Shown here piece after piece: positions 7,664 through 17,017 of a stretch of 64,000 nucleotides of DNA (position 1 is its first letter; every line of letters starts with the position of its first letter). The stretch is taken from contig NZ_WCHR01000018.1 of assembly GCF_008973825.1 (NCBI RefSeq), forward strand, positions 212,369-276,368, given 5' to 3'. The notes under the pieces are model-generated. The model ran no database searches. It saw only the letters and a list, made by a program, of their open reading frames with translations, and was not told the origin of the DNA. A program made the position numbers and the translations under genes. The DNA is from Gemmobacter serpentinus (GTDB lineage: Bacteria; Pseudomonadota; Alphaproteobacteria; Rhodobacterales; Rhodobacteraceae).

Positions 7664-9126
7664 TGCGCCGCCTGATCCGCGATCTTGGCCCCGCCTTCGG
7701 GCTGGGCCTGCTCGCGGCGGCGGGGCAGGCCCCGCTCAGCCTGTGGTGGATTGCTTTGCCTGCCTTTGCCGGGATCATCGCGCAGATTGCGGCCGCGGAT
7801 CGCGCGCGAAAGGCAGGCTGGCGGGCATGGGCGGCGGGCGCCGGCTACTTTGGTGCGAGCCTCAGCTGGATTGTGCAGCCTTTTCTGGTGGAACCCGAGG
7901 TCTATGGCTGGATGGTGCCCTTTGCGCTGATCGGCATGGCGGGCGGGCTTGCCCTGTTCTGGGCCTTGGCCGGATGGCTTGCGCAGCGCCTGCATGGCGG
8001 GGCCCTGGGCTTTGCTGCCGCCCTCACCGCGTTGGAGGCCCTGCGTGGTGAGGTGCTGACCGGCTTTCCCTGGGCGCAACCCGGCCATATCTGGATCGAC
8101 AGCCCGGTGGGGCAGGCCGCGGCCTTTGTCGGTGCCAATGGCCTGACCCTGCTGACGCTGTTCGCGGCAGCCCTTCCGGTGGTCTGGCATGGGCGCGGCA
8201 TCGCCCAGATGGCGCTGCTGATTGCCGCGGTCTATTTGGGCGGTGCGCTGCGGTTGGCGGAGCCGAACCCCGCGCCGACCGGGCTGACCTTCCGGCTGGT
8301 GCAGCCCAATGCTGAACAGCATCTGAAATGGGACCCCGATCAGGCCGAACGTCTCTATCAGCTGCTGACACTGCGCACAGCCGAGGCCCCGCGTCCCGAT
8401 CTGGTGATCTGGCCGGAAACCTCGTTGCCCTATCTCTATGATCCGCAGGGCCAGGCGATTTCGGGCGTCGCCTATGCGGCGGCCGGGGTGCCGGTTGCGA
8501 TGGGGGTGCAGCGGCTGGAAGGAGAGGCTGCCTTCAACAGCCTTGCGGTGATGGGCGCGGATGGGCGCGAATCTGCGCTTTATGACAAGGCGCATCTGGT
8601 GCCCTTTGGCGAATACATGCCCTTCGGCGAGGTTTTGCATGAATGGTTCGGCCTGCGGGCTTTTGCCGCAAGGCAGGGCTTTGGCTATGCCGCAGGGCCC
8701 GGGCCGCGTGTGCTCGACCTCGGGCACCTTGGCCGCGTCCTGCCCCTGATCTGCTATGAGGCCGTCTTCCCGCGCGAGGTGAACGCGGTGGCAGAACGCC
8801 CCGACTGGCTGCTGCATGTCACCAATGACGCTTGGTTCGGCACGCTGACCGGGCCGTTCCAGCACGCGGCACAGGCCAGGCTTCGGGCCGTGGAACAAGG
8901 GCTTCCACTGGTGCGGGTGGCCAATACCGGCGTCACGCAGATGGTGGATGCGCGCGGTCAGATCACCGCTGCCCTGCCCTTTGGCGCTGAGGGCGCGCTG
9001 GATGCGGCGCTGCCCGGTGCCCTGCCGCCGACCCCCTATCATCGCTTCGGCGAGACGGCTTTTCTCTTGTTGCTTGCGGGCCTCGTATTGTTGACGATTT
9101 GGCAACAAAGATTGCGGCAGGCTTGA
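7663..9126 (+). CDS. lnt: apolipoprotein N-acyltransferase Lnt
   Basis: Inner-membrane enzyme that N-acylates the lipidated cysteine of lipoproteins. N-terminal membrane helices (about residues 10-210) lead into a periplasmic nitrilase domain. The catalytic triad is visible: Glu in WPETSLPY (nt about 8410-8433), Lys in YDKAHLVPFGEYMP (nt about 8581-8622) and Cys in LICYEAVFPRE (nt about 8749-8781). A final hydrophobic helix ends the protein. ATG at 7663 overlaps the corC stop. 487 residues, normal length. The lipoproteins in this window (4485, 37598) would be substrates. Confidence 0.95.
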   Translation: MRRLIRDLGPAFGLGLLAAAGQAPLSLWWIALPAFAGIIAQIAAADRARKAGWRAWAAGAGYFGASLSWIVQPFLVEPEVYGWMVPFALIGMAGGLALFWALAGWLAQRLHGGALGFAAALTALEALRGEVLTGFPWAQPGHIWIDSPVGQAAAFVGANGLTLLTLFAAALPVVWHGRGIAQMALLIAAVYLGGALRLAEPNPAPTGLTFRLVQPNAEQHLKWDPDQAERLYQLLTLRTAEAPRPDLVIWPETSLPYLYDPQGQAISGVAYAAAGVPVAMGVQRLEGEAAFNSLAVMGADGRESALYDKAHLVPFGEYMPFGEVLHEWFGLRAFAARQGFGYAAGPGPRVLDLGHLGRVLPLICYEAVFPREVNAVAERPDWLLHVTNDAWFGTLTGPFQHAAQARLRAVEQGLPLVRVANTGVTQMVDARGQITAALPFGAEGALDAALPGALPPTPYHRFGETAFLLLLAGLVLLTIWQQRLRQA

Positions 9127-9164
9127 CGCATCGCCGAACGCGGCGTAACCCCGATTTCATCGAA

Positions 9165-9210
9165 CCGTCACAACGGCTTCCTGGCGTGACGGGGATAAAC
9201 AACGGAGCAC
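9165..9210 (+). promoter_or_regulatory. SAM/SAH riboswitch in the metK leader
   Basis: CCGTCAC (9165-9171) pairs with GTGACGG (9186-9192), enclosing the loop AACGGCTTCCTGGC. Downstream lies GGAGCA at 9204-9209, which is both the Shine-Dalgarno sequence of metK and the pseudoknot partner: GCTTC in the loop can pair with GGAGC. This layout and sequence match the SAM/SAH riboswitch described upstream of metK in Rhodobacterales. Ligand binding would hide the ribosome-binding site and reduce MetK synthesis when SAM is plentiful. Confidence 0.93.
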
Positions 9211-9216
9211 TTCCCA

Positions 9217-10383
9217 ATGAGCAGACTTGATTATGTATTCACCTCGGAATCCGTCTCCGAGGGGCACCCCGACAAGGTGTGCGACCGCATTTCCGATGCC
9301 GTTCTTGATGCCTTCCTGACCGTCGAACCCAATGCGCGCGTGGCCTGCGAAACCTTCGCCACCACCAACCGTGTGGTTGTCGGCGGTGAGGTCGGCCTGT
9401 CCGACAAGAAGGAACTGCGCGAGATGCTCGGCAGCGTCGAACAGATCGTGCGCGATTGCGTGAAGGATATCGGCTACGAGCAGGACGAGTTCCACTGGAA
9501 CACGCTGAAGGTGAAGAACCACCTGCACAAGCAATCTGCCCATATCGCGCAGGGCGTGGACCGTGACGGGGCGGGCGACCAGGGCATCATGTTCGGCTAT
9601 GCTTGCCGCGAGACGCCGGAACTGATGCCGGCACCGATCCAGTATAGCCATGCCATCCTGCGCCGTCTGGCCGAGGTGCGCAAATCCGGCCAGGAGCCGA
9701 CGCTGCGCCCTGATGCCAAGTCGCAACTGTCGCTGCGCTATGAAGGCGGCAAGCCGGTCGAGGTGACCTCGATCGTGCTCTCGACCCAGCATGAAAGCGA
9801 AAGCCAGAGCTCGGACGATATCCGCGCCATCGTGGAACCCTATATCCGCGAAGTGCTGCCCTCGGGCTGGATCACCGATAAGACCGAATGGTGGGTCAAC
9901 CCGACCGGCACTTTCGTGATCGGCGGCCCCGATGGCGATGCAGGCCTGACCGGCCGCAAGATCATCGTGGACACCTATGGTGGCGCGGCTCCGCATGGCG
10001 GGGGTGCCTTCTCGGGCAAGGACCCAACCAAGGTGGACCGATCGGCCGCCTATGCCGCGCGCTATCTGGCTAAGAATGTGGTGGCCGCAGGCCTCGCGGA
10101 TCGCTGCACGCTGCAGGTCAGCTATGCCATTGGTGTGGCCAAGCCGCTGTCGATCTATGTCGATACCCATGGCACCGGACAGGTGGATGAGGCGACGATT
10201 GAACGCGCTGTCGCAGAGGTCATGGACCTGACGCCGCGCGGCATCCGCGAACATCTGCAACTGAACCGCCCGATCTATGCCCGCACCTCGGCCTATGGCC
10301 ATTTCGGTCGCGCGCCGGAGGCCGACGGCGGCTTCAGCTGGGAAAAGACCGATCTGATCGAGGCGCTGAAAAAAGCGATCTGA
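9217..10383 (+). CDS. metK: S-adenosylmethionine synthetase
   Basis: Makes SAM from methionine and ATP in the cytoplasm. Family landmarks: [25 protein letters not shown] at the N-terminus (ATP-binding His and Asp), [10 protein letters not shown] (nt about 9580-9609), and [19 protein letters not shown] (nt about 9998-10054), with the phosphate-binding signature. 388 residues, complete. ATG at 9217, 7 nt after GGAGCA, which belongs to the upstream SAM/SAH riboswitch. Its own terminator follows at 10444. Confidence 0.97.
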   Translation: MSRLDYVFTSESVSEGHPDKVCDRISDAVLDAFLTVEPNARVACETFATTNRVVVGGEVGLSDKKELREMLGSVEQIVRDCVKDIGYEQDEFHWNTLKVKNHLHKQSAHIAQGVDRDGAGDQGIMFGYACRETPELMPAPIQYSHAILRRLAEVRKSGQEPTLRPDAKSQLSLRYEGGKPVEVTSIVLSTQHESESQSSDDIRAIVEPYIREVLPSGWITDKTEWWVNPTGTFVIGGPDGDAGLTGRKIIVDTYGGAAPHGGGAFSGKDPTKVDRSAAYAARYLAKNVVAAGLADRCTLQVSYAIGVAKPLSIYVDTHGTGQVDEATIERAVAEVMDLTPRGIREHLQLNRPIYARTSAYGHFGRAPEADGGFSWEKTDLIEALKKAI

Positions 10384-10443
10384 TCAGGGGGGCCTTTGTC
10401 GAGGGCATCGAACCCCCGCCAAAGGCGTTGCCACGGACAGCTG

Positions 10444-10470
10444 AGGCCCGGTCGCGATGACCGGGCCTTT
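10444..10470 (+). terminator. rho-independent terminator after metK
   Basis: AGGCCCGGTC (10444-10453), 5-nt loop, GACCGGGCCT (10459-10468), then TT. A perfect 10-bp GC-rich stem, 60 nt after the metK stop. Confidence 0.8.
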
Positions 10471-10492
10471 GCATTTGCGGCGGTGGTAGAAT

Positions 10493-10515
10493 GAGTATTT
10501 GGGCAAGCAGCAAAG
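10493..10515 (+). repeat. dispersed intergenic repeat, GAGTATTT type, copy 1
   Basis: The 23-nt element begins GAGTATTT and ends CAAGCAGCAAAG. Near-identical copies lie at 10668-10690 (opposite strand) and 56341-56363. All three are intergenic. Confidence 0.7.
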
Positions 10516-10667
10516 CGGTAACGGATTGCTAACCCTTCTGTGTCAGGGTTGTCCTGCGGAACAGGGGGGAGCCCCGATGACCGTCAAGCAGCAAAGCCGC
10601 CCCGGCGCCGTGTGAAGCGCTCACATGGGTTGAAACAAGACCCCGTGCCGCCGGGGCGCATCCCTGT

Positions 10668-10690
10668 CTTTGCTGATTGCACAAATACTC
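10668..10690 (-). repeat. dispersed intergenic repeat, GAGTATTT type, copy 2
   Basis: Read on the minus strand it begins GAGTATTTG and ends CAGCAAAG, differing from copy 1 at only two positions. It faces the copy at 10493, giving an inverted pair about 150 bp apart. Confidence 0.7.
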
Positions 10691-10708
10691 CCGCCGGAGG
10701 CATCCCGA

Positions 10709-10731
10709 GACATGGCGCTTTGCGCCATGTC
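10709..10731. terminator. perfect stem-loop downstream of the sulfatase gene
   Basis: GACATGGCGC (10709-10718), loop TTT, GCGCCATGTC (10722-10731). A second stem, TGCGCC-GCA-GGCGCA, lies at about 10745-10760. Both are downstream of the minus-strand sulfatase stop at 10801 and could end or protect its transcript. Neither has a T-run on either strand, so intrinsic termination is uncertain. Confidence 0.45.
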
Positions 10732-10800
10732 GAGAGGAAAATCTTGCGCCGCAGGCGCACCTTATACCTGGTCCTGCAAGCCGTGGATCTGCTGGCCGCG

Positions 10801-12309
10801 CTATTCGCCGCGTGGAAAGCGTTTGCTGTCTTCCAGCACGTTCAGGTCCATATGGTTGCGCATATAGCGTTCCGATGCTGCGCGCAGGGGCTGATAGTCC
10901 CATGGGAAATAGCTGCCATTGCGCAGCGCCTCGTAGACCACCCAGCGGCGGGCCTGGCTTTCGCGCACCTCGGCATCATAGCGCGCCAGATCCCAGCGGG
11001 CATCAGACATGGCGCGGAAGCGGGCAAGCGTTGCGGCATGGGCGGGAGCGGTAGCGAGATTCACCCGCTCTTCCTGGTCGGCCTCAAGATCGAACAGCTG
11101 CTCCGGGTCGGCAAGGCAGCGGGTATATTTCCAGCGGCCTTCCCGCAGGCAGACCAGCGGGGTGATGCTGCCCTCAGCCGCATATTCCATCGCGACGGGG
11201 CTGGTGCGGTCAAAGCCCTTCGCCAGCGGCACGAGGCTTTCGCCATCGGTCCAGGGCAGCACCTCGGCCATCGAGACCCCCGCCAGATCGCAAAGCGTGG
11301 GCGTCACATCAATGGTGCAGACCGGGGTTTCCACCAGCCCGGGTTCCAGCCCCGGCGCCGCGATCATCAGCGGCACGCGAGCCGAACCTTCGAAGAAGTT
11401 CATCTTGAACCAGAGGCCGCGTCGCCCCAGCATCTCGCCATGGTCGGAAACGAAGAGGATGATCGCCTCTTGCCGTGTGGCGTCCAGCGTCGCCAGAATC
11501 TCGCCGATCTTGTCATCGACATAGGAGATGTTGGCGAAATAGCCCTGCCTTGCGCGGCGGATATGCTCCGGCGTGACCTCCAGCCCGCGCCAGTCGCAGG
11601 CATCCATCAGGCGCTTTGAGTGCGGATCCATCGCCTCATAATCCAGCGCCTCGGGGGGCTCCAGATGGGCGCAATCCGCGTAAAGATCCCAATATTTGCG
11701 CCGCGCCACGAATGGGTCATGCGGATGGGTGAAGCTGGCGCACAGCGCCCAGGGCCTTGCATCGCCGCCGCGTGACAGATCGTAAAGTTTCTGCACCGTC
11801 TGGAAGCAGACATCGTCGTCATATTCCAGTTGATTGGTGATCTCGGCCATGCCCGCGCCGGTGACCGAGCCGAGATTGTGATACCACCAGTCGATCCGCT
11901 CTCCCGGTTTGCGGTAATCCGGGGTCCAGCCAAAATCGGCCGGGTAGATATCGGTGGTCAGGCGTTGCTCAAACCCGTGCAACTGGTCGGGTCCGACGAA
12001 ATGCATCTTGCCTGAAAGGGCCGTCTGATACCCGGCGCGGCGCAGGTGATGGGCAAAGGTCGGGATGTCGGAGGTGAATTCGGCGGCATTGTCATAGACG
12101 CGGGTGCGGCGCGGCAACTGCCCGGACATGAAGCTGGCGCGGGCCGGGGCACAAAGTGGCGAGGCGGTATAGGCATTGGCAAAGCGCACCGACCGCGCGG
12201 CCAGCCGCTTCAGATTGGGCGCGTGCAGCCAGTCGGCAGGGCCATCCGGGAACAGGGTTCCGGTCAGCTGATCCACCATCAGGATGAGAATATTGGGCCG
12301 ATCCGTCAT
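10801..12309 (-). CDS. betC: choline-sulfatase
   Basis: Type I sulfatase, about 502 residues, that releases choline from choline-O-sulfate for conversion to glycine betaine. The formylglycine signature is CAPARASF (active-site Cys at about residue 53), preceded by RPNILILMVDQL with the first metal-binding Asp. Further metal residues lie in FVSDHGEMLGRRGLWFK. The C-terminus PWDYQP...RNHMDLNVLEDSKRFPR is characteristic of BetC. ATG at 12309 preferred over the GTG at 12312. Divergent from a LysR regulator that is probably its activator. No betAB is visible in the window. Confidence 0.9.
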   Translation of the reverse strand: MTDRPNILILMVDQLTGTLFPDGPADWLHAPNLKRLAARSVRFANAYTASPLCAPARASFMSGQLPRRTRVYDNAAEFTSDIPTFAHHLRRAGYQTALSGKMHFVGPDQLHGFEQRLTTDIYPADFGWTPDYRKPGERIDWWYHNLGSVTGAGMAEITNQLEYDDDVCFQTVQKLYDLSRGGDARPWALCASFTHPHDPFVARRKYWDLYADCAHLEPPEALDYEAMDPHSKRLMDACDWRGLEVTPEHIRRARQGYFANISYVDDKIGEILATLDATRQEAIILFVSDHGEMLGRRGLWFKMNFFEGSARVPLMIAAPGLEPGLVETPVCTIDVTPTLCDLAGVSMAEVLPWTDGESLVPLAKGFDRTSPVAMEYAAEGSITPLVCLREGRWKYTRCLADPEQLFDLEADQEERVNLATAPAHAATLARFRAMSDARWDLARYDAEVRESQARRWVVYEALRNGSYFPWDYQPLRAASERYMRNHMDLNVLEDSKRFPRGE

Positions 12310-12402
12310 CACCTGCCGCCTTTCGCTTCACCCAGTATTGAAAACCGATATGGTGTTCATAGAAAAGACGGGGATTTTCGATGTTTTGCATCAGTTCTGT
12401 TT

Positions 12403-13272
12403 ATGCAACTTGATCCGGCGGCCTTGCGGGTGATCGAGGCGGTGGCACGCCATGGCACGCTGACACGGGCTGGCGCGGCGCTTGGCCTCAGCCAGCCTGC
12501 GATCAGCTATCAGTTGCGCCGGGCCGAAGATTACCTTGGCGTTGTCCTGTTCACCCGTTCGCGGGCGGGGTGTCAGCCTACGCCTGCGGGCGAAGTGCTG
12601 CTGCGCGATCTGCTGCCTGCATTGGCGCAGATCGATGCGGCCTTGGCCGAGGTGCAGGCGATGGCGCGGGCACCTGCGCTGCGCATCCTGACCGATTTCG
12701 GCTTTGCCGGGCTGTGGCTGATGCCGCGTCTGGCGCGATTCCGGGCGCTTCACCCGGAAATCGAGGTGCAGATCACGGCCGCCCAGGACAGCCGCAATCC
12801 GCGCCCGGGCGAGGTTGCGATCCGCTTTGCCCGAACCGGCGATCTGCAAGGCTGGCTCTGGATGCCGGAACGGGTGGTGCCGGTCTGCGCACCCGACTGT
12901 GCGCCGGGCCTTGCGGGGGATCCGCGGCCCGAGGCGCTGGCCCAGGCGGTGCTGTTGCACATCGACGCGCCGCCGGAGGTGCGTTGGCTGACATGGCCGG
13001 GGTGGTTTGCCCGCCATGGGTTGTCGCGGCCGCGCCGTGCGGCGGAGCTTGGGTTGAACACCTACGAATTCGTGGTGCAGGCGGTGCTGGCGGGGCAGGG
13101 CGTGGCGCTTGGCTGGCGACCGCTGATCGATCCGCATCTGGCCAGCGGCGCGCTGATCGCCCTGGGTGATGAGATCACCACCGAGGGCACCGGCTACTGG
13201 ATCGAGGCCCCGGGGCCGGAAACCCCGGCCCATCGGATCCTGTTCGACTGGCTGCGCCGCGAACTGGCCTGA
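12403..13272 (+). CDS. LysR-family regulator, probably of choline-sulfate use
   Basis: 289-residue transcription factor. The N-terminal winged helix-turn-helix (about residues 1-60: LRVIEAVARHGTLTRAGAAL, SQPAISYQLRRAE) is followed by a LysR substrate-binding domain. Start ATG at 12403 gives MQLDPAALRVIEA; no strong Shine-Dalgarno is seen. It is divergent from betC with a 93-bp gap, the usual arrangement for a LysR activator and its target. A LysR regulator of this type accompanies betC in many alphaproteobacteria. The effector is presumably choline sulfate or choline (inference). Confidence 0.82.
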   Translation: MQLDPAALRVIEAVARHGTLTRAGAALGLSQPAISYQLRRAEDYLGVVLFTRSRAGCQPTPAGEVLLRDLLPALAQIDAALAEVQAMARAPALRILTDFGFAGLWLMPRLARFRALHPEIEVQITAAQDSRNPRPGEVAIRFARTGDLQGWLWMPERVVPVCAPDCAPGLAGDPRPEALAQAVLLHIDAPPEVRWLTWPGWFARHGLSRPRRAAELGLNTYEFVVQAVLAGQGVALGWRPLIDPHLASGALIALGDEITTEGTGYWIEAPGPETPAHRILFDWLRRELA

Positions 13273-13352
13273 TCGCGTCACATCCTGTCGCATCACGGCA
13301 AGCCGGGCGGGGCGAAGGGCGTAGCCTCTTGGGGTTCAAGCCAGAGGCCGCC

Positions 13353-15326
13353 ATGACCGTAACCCGCACAGATTTCCCCCATAAGTTGATCGAGATCGAG
13401 GATCTGCGCATCCCGATGCCGGATGGCGTCACCCTGTCCGCCCGGGTCTGGATGCCCGAGGATGCGAACCGCCATCCGGTGCCCGCGGTGCTGGAATATA
13501 TCCCTTATCGCAAACGCGATGGCACCACGCCGCGCGATGAGCTGATGCACCCCTATGTGGCGGGCCATGGCTATGCCTGTGTGCGCGTCGATATCCGCGG
13601 CAATGGCGATAGCGCGGGCCTGATGCTGGACGAATACAGCCAGCAGGAAATGGACGATGCGCTGGAGGTGATCGGCTTTCTCGCCGCGCAGCCATGGTGC
13701 AGCGGCGCGGTGGGGATGATGGGCAAGAGCTGGGGCGGCTTCAACTGCCTGCAAGCGGCCTTCAACGGCCATCCGGCGCTGAAGGCGGTGATCTCGGTCT
13801 GCTCGACGTCGGATCGATTTGCCGATGATATCCATTTCAAGGGCGGGTGCCTGCTGGGCGAAAATCTGGGCTGGGGCGCGGTGATGCTGTCGTTTTCGTC
13901 GCGCCCTGCCGACCCGCTGCTGCGCCCGGATTGGCGGGCGGATTGGCTGGCCCGGCTGGAGGCGGAGCCATTCCTTGCCCCGGCATGGGCACGCCATCAA
14001 AGCCGGGATGCCTATTGGAAACATGGCTCGATCTGCGAGGATTGGGCGCGCATGACCATCCCGGTCCTGAACTTTGGCGGCTGGGCAGACAGTTACCTGA
14101 ACACGCTGGGTCATGTGATGACCAACCACCCCGGGCTGGGGCAGGGCATCATGGGGCCGTGGGTTCATCAATACCCGCATACGGCGGTGCCGGGGCCGCA
14201 GATCGGCTTTCTGCAAGAAGCCGTGCGCTGGTGGGATTGCTGGCTGAAGGGGCACAGCAATGGCGTGGCAGAGGCACCGCGCTACCGCGCCTACATGCTG
14301 CATTCGCAGCCGGTTTCGGCGGCTCCAGTTTTCCGCGCCGGTCATTGGGTGGCGGAAGGTGCCTGGCCCAGCCCGCGTGTGACCCCGCAGGTTCACGATC
14401 TGGGGGCATTGACCGGGCAGAAAATCTGCACGCCGCAGCATCTGGGCCTGCACGCCGGGGAGTTCTTCCCGATGGGGATGAGTGCGGAACTGCCGGGCGA
14501 TCAGCGCGGCGAGGATGCGATGTCGGTCTGTCTTGATTTCGATTTGCCCGAGGGGATCGATCTGCTGGGGCGGGCGCGGGTGGAATTGCGCCTGACTTGC
14601 GACCAACCCTTCGCGCATCTGATCGCCCGGCTGTGCGATGTGGCACCGGATGGGTCTTCGACCCGGATCAGCCACGGAATGCTCAACCTGCGCCATCGCG
14701 ACAGCATGGAGCACCCGACCCCCGTGCCGGTGGGCGAGGCGGTCTCGATCAGCCTCGATCTGGACGAGATGGGCTATCGGCTGGCAGCGGGGCATCGGCT
14801 GCGGCTGGCGCTGTCGACCACCTATTGGCCCTTCGTCTGGCCCGCCCCGGTTGCCGTGACGCTGACGGTGCAGGGCGGTCGACTGACGCTGCCGCGTCAT
14901 CAGGGCAGCACGGGCGATGAATGGCAGCCACCCGCCGCAGAGACCGCCCCGGGCTGGAAGCACCGGATGCTGCGACCGGGAAGGTCCATCCGCCGCATCA
15001 CGCAGGATCTGCTGAGCGGCGAGTGGCTGCTGGAGGTCGAGGAGGATACCGGCGATGCCGAGAACCTGACCCATGGGCTGGTTTCGGGCGAGACGGTGCG
15101 CGAGCTGTGGCGCATTCATCCCGATGACCCGCTCTCGGCCCGGGTGGAGATCCGCTATGAACAGCGCCTGTCGCGGGGCGATTGGCAGGTGCGGACCGAG
15201 GCGGTTTCAACCCTCGAATCAGCCCCGACGGAATTGCGGCACCATGCCCGGCTGACAGCCTGGGAAGGAGAGACTCAGGCCCTTACGCGCGAGTTTTTCG
15301 ACAACACCCCGCGCGACCATGTTTAG
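13353..15326 (+). CDS. CocE/NonD-family hydrolase (X-Pro dipeptidyl-peptidase type)
   Basis: Serine alpha/beta-hydrolase of 657 residues, related to cocaine esterase, alpha-amino-acid ester hydrolases and X-Pro peptidases. The nucleophile elbow is GKSWGG (nt about 13721-13738), the acid site probably NFGGWADSY, and the His WVHQYPH. The C-terminal jelly-roll domain starts at about residue 370. No signal peptide, so cytoplasmic. ATG at 13353 follows CAGAGGCC. It is the first gene before a dipeptide-type ABC transporter (102 nt to the binding protein), so it probably cleaves an ester or amide substrate that this transporter imports. The natural substrate is unknown. Confidence 0.85.
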   Translation: MTVTRTDFPHKLIEIEDLRIPMPDGVTLSARVWMPEDANRHPVPAVLEYIPYRKRDGTTPRDELMHPYVAGHGYACVRVDIRGNGDSAGLMLDEYSQQEMDDALEVIGFLAAQPWCSGAVGMMGKSWGGFNCLQAAFNGHPALKAVISVCSTSDRFADDIHFKGGCLLGENLGWGAVMLSFSSRPADPLLRPDWRADWLARLEAEPFLAPAWARHQSRDAYWKHGSICEDWARMTIPVLNFGGWADSYLNTLGHVMTNHPGLGQGIMGPWVHQYPHTAVPGPQIGFLQEAVRWWDCWLKGHSNGVAEAPRYRAYMLHSQPVSAAPVFRAGHWVAEGAWPSPRVTPQVHDLGALTGQKICTPQHLGLHAGEFFPMGMSAELPGDQRGEDAMSVCLDFDLPEGIDLLGRARVELRLTCDQPFAHLIARLCDVAPDGSSTRISHGMLNLRHRDSMEHPTPVPVGEAVSISLDLDEMGYRLAAGHRLRLALSTTYWPFVWPAPVAVTLTVQGGRLTLPRHQGSTGDEWQPPAAETAPGWKHRMLRPGRSIRRITQDLLSGEWLLEVEEDTGDAENLTHGLVSGETVRELWRIHPDDPLSARVEIRYEQRLSRGDWQVRTEAVSTLESAPTELRHHARLTAWEGETQALTREFFDNTPRDHV

Positions 15327-15427
15327 GAATATTGCGACATGGCGGGCCGAATTTAGCAGTTTACGCAAGCCGCCTTCTGGTCCCATGCTAACGCAAACAG
15401 CCAAAGAGCTAGCAGGGAGACGGAAAT

Positions 15428-17014
15428 ATGAAGGACGATCTTGCCAGATTGATCGACTGGATCGACGCCGGCGGCATGAGCCGCCGCGGCTTTCTGGGGC
15501 GCGCTTCGGCCTTTGGTCTCGCGGCAGCCCTTGGCAGCGCGGTCCTGCCCGGACAGGCCCGCGCCGAGGAACCGAAGAAGGGGGGGATCCTGAAAATCGG
15601 CCTTGGCGGTGGCGAAAGCACTGATGCGCTGGACCCGGGGCTGGCCGATGGTCCGGCGGCTTTCAACGTGAACCGGCAATGGGGCGATTGCATCATCGAT
15701 GTGTCGGCCGAGAAAGAGTTGCAGCCGCGTCTGGCTGAAAGTTTCGACAGCAACGAGGACAGCACGGTCTGGACCTTCAAGATCCGTAAGGGCGTGAAGT
15801 TCCATGACGGATCCGAGATGACCGTCGATGACGTGGTGGCCACCTTCAAGCGCCATTCCGACGAGAATGCGAAATCCGGGGCCTATGGCATCATGCAGGG
15901 CATCAAGGAGATTTCTGGCGATGGCGAGAATGTCGTTTTCACGCTGTCGACCCCCAATGCCGATCTGCCCTATCTGCTGGCGGACTACCACCTGATCGTG
16001 CAGCCTAAGGGCGGTGTCGACAACCCGAATGCCGGCATCGGCACCGGCCCCTACAAGGTGAAGTCCGCCGAGCCTGGTGTGCGTTATGTATTTGAAAAGA
16101 ATGCGGATGATTGGGATGCCACCCGTGGCCATTATGACGGGGTGGAATTCCTGATCATCAATGACACCACGGCACGGACCGCCGCCCTGCAATCCGGTCA
16201 GGTCCATGCGATCAACCGGGTTGATCCCAAGGTCGCAAAATTGCTGTCGCGTGCGCCGGGCGTGCAGGTAAAAAGCGTGGCTGGCCCCGGCCATTACGTC
16301 TTCATCATGCATTGCGACAAGGCGCCGTTTGACAATAACGATCTGCGGCTTGCGCTGAAATACGCGATCAACCGGCAGGAACTTGTCGACAAGATTCTGG
16401 ATGGTTTCGGCTCGGTCGGGAATGACGTGCCGATCAACAGCTCCTACCCGCTGTTCGACGAGGCCCTGCCGCAGCGCGAGTTCTCGCTGGAAAAAGCGGC
16501 GGAGCATTACAAGAAATCCGGCCATGACGGCAGCCCGATCGAGCTGATCGTGGCGGATGGTGCCTTCCCCGGCGCGGTGGATGCGGCGGCGCTGTTCCAG
16601 GCCTCGGCCACGCAGGCAGGCATTCCGCTGGTCATCAAGCGGGTGCCCGATGATGGCTACTGGTCGGATGTCTGGAACGTCAAACCCTTCTGCGCCAGCT
16701 ATTGGGGCGGGCGTCCGGTGCAGGATCAGATGTATTCGACGGCTTACCTCTCGACCGCAGACTGGAACGACACCAAGTTCAAGAATGCGGAATTTGACGA
16801 GTTGATCCTGGCGGCGCGCGGCGAAACCGATGAGGCCAAGCGCAAGGAAATGTATGCCAAAGCCACCACCATCCTGTGGGAAACCGGCGGTGTGATCTGC
16901 CCGATGTTCAACGATTTCGTCGATGGCGTGTCGGAAACCATCGTGGGTTGGGTCGACGATCCGAACCTTGAACTGATGAACGGCTTCATCTCCTCCAAGA
17001 CCTGGTTCGCCTGA
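15428..17014 (+). CDS. dipeptide/opine-type ABC transporter substrate-binding protein
   Basis: 528-residue periplasmic binding protein of the SBP_bac_5 (DppA/OppA) family. The N-terminus carries a twin-arginine-like signal (SRRGFLGRASAFG, then AAALGSAVLPGQARA), suggesting Tat export. Family landmarks: KGVKFHDGSEMTVDDVVATFKR and GTGPYKV. Strong ribosome-binding site GGGAGACGGAA. It starts a run with two permeases (gap 3 nt, then overlap) and a fused ATPase. The ligand cannot be read from the sequence; linkage to a CocE-type hydrolase suggests a peptide-like or ester-containing compound. Confidence 0.9.
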   Translation: MKDDLARLIDWIDAGGMSRRGFLGRASAFGLAAALGSAVLPGQARAEEPKKGGILKIGLGGGESTDALDPGLADGPAAFNVNRQWGDCIIDVSAEKELQPRLAESFDSNEDSTVWTFKIRKGVKFHDGSEMTVDDVVATFKRHSDENAKSGAYGIMQGIKEISGDGENVVFTLSTPNADLPYLLADYHLIVQPKGGVDNPNAGIGTGPYKVKSAEPGVRYVFEKNADDWDATRGHYDGVEFLIINDTTARTAALQSGQVHAINRVDPKVAKLLSRAPGVQVKSVAGPGHYVFIMHCDKAPFDNNDLRLALKYAINRQELVDKILDGFGSVGNDVPINSSYPLFDEALPQREFSLEKAAEHYKKSGHDGSPIELIVADGAFPGAVDAAALFQASATQAGIPLVIKRVPDDGYWSDVWNVKPFCASYWGGRPVQDQMYSTAYLSTADWNDTKFKNAEFDELILAARGETDEAKRKEMYAKATTILWETGGVICPMFNDFVDGVSETIVGWVDDPNLELMNGFISSKTWFA

Positions 17015-17017
17015 CCG

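Larger units (their letters stand above)
10471..10800. other. 330-bp non-coding gap with repeat copies and hairpins
   Basis: This stretch lies between convergent metK and the sulfatase. No plausible gene was found; a 12-codon frame at 10577 is too short to support. It holds two inverted copies of a dispersed repeat (10493-10515 and 10668-10690), the small hairpin AACCCT/AGGGTT near 10529-10550, and two strong stem-loops at 10709-10731 and 10745-10760. Confidence 0.6.

Noticed and set aside
7177..9108. Long minus-strand frame opposite corC and lnt
   Set aside because: No domain, low-complexity composition, and it covers lnt with its intact catalytic triad on the plus strand.
10577..10615. 12-codon frame after GGGGGGAGCCCCG in the metK-betC gap
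   Set aside because: Too short, and it lies within a repeat-rich non-coding stretch; no leader-peptide logic for neighbouring genes.
13293..15119. Minus-strand frame of about 600 codons opposite the CocE-type hydrolase
   Set aside because: Shadow of the real gene; basic and Pro/His-rich with no family resemblance.
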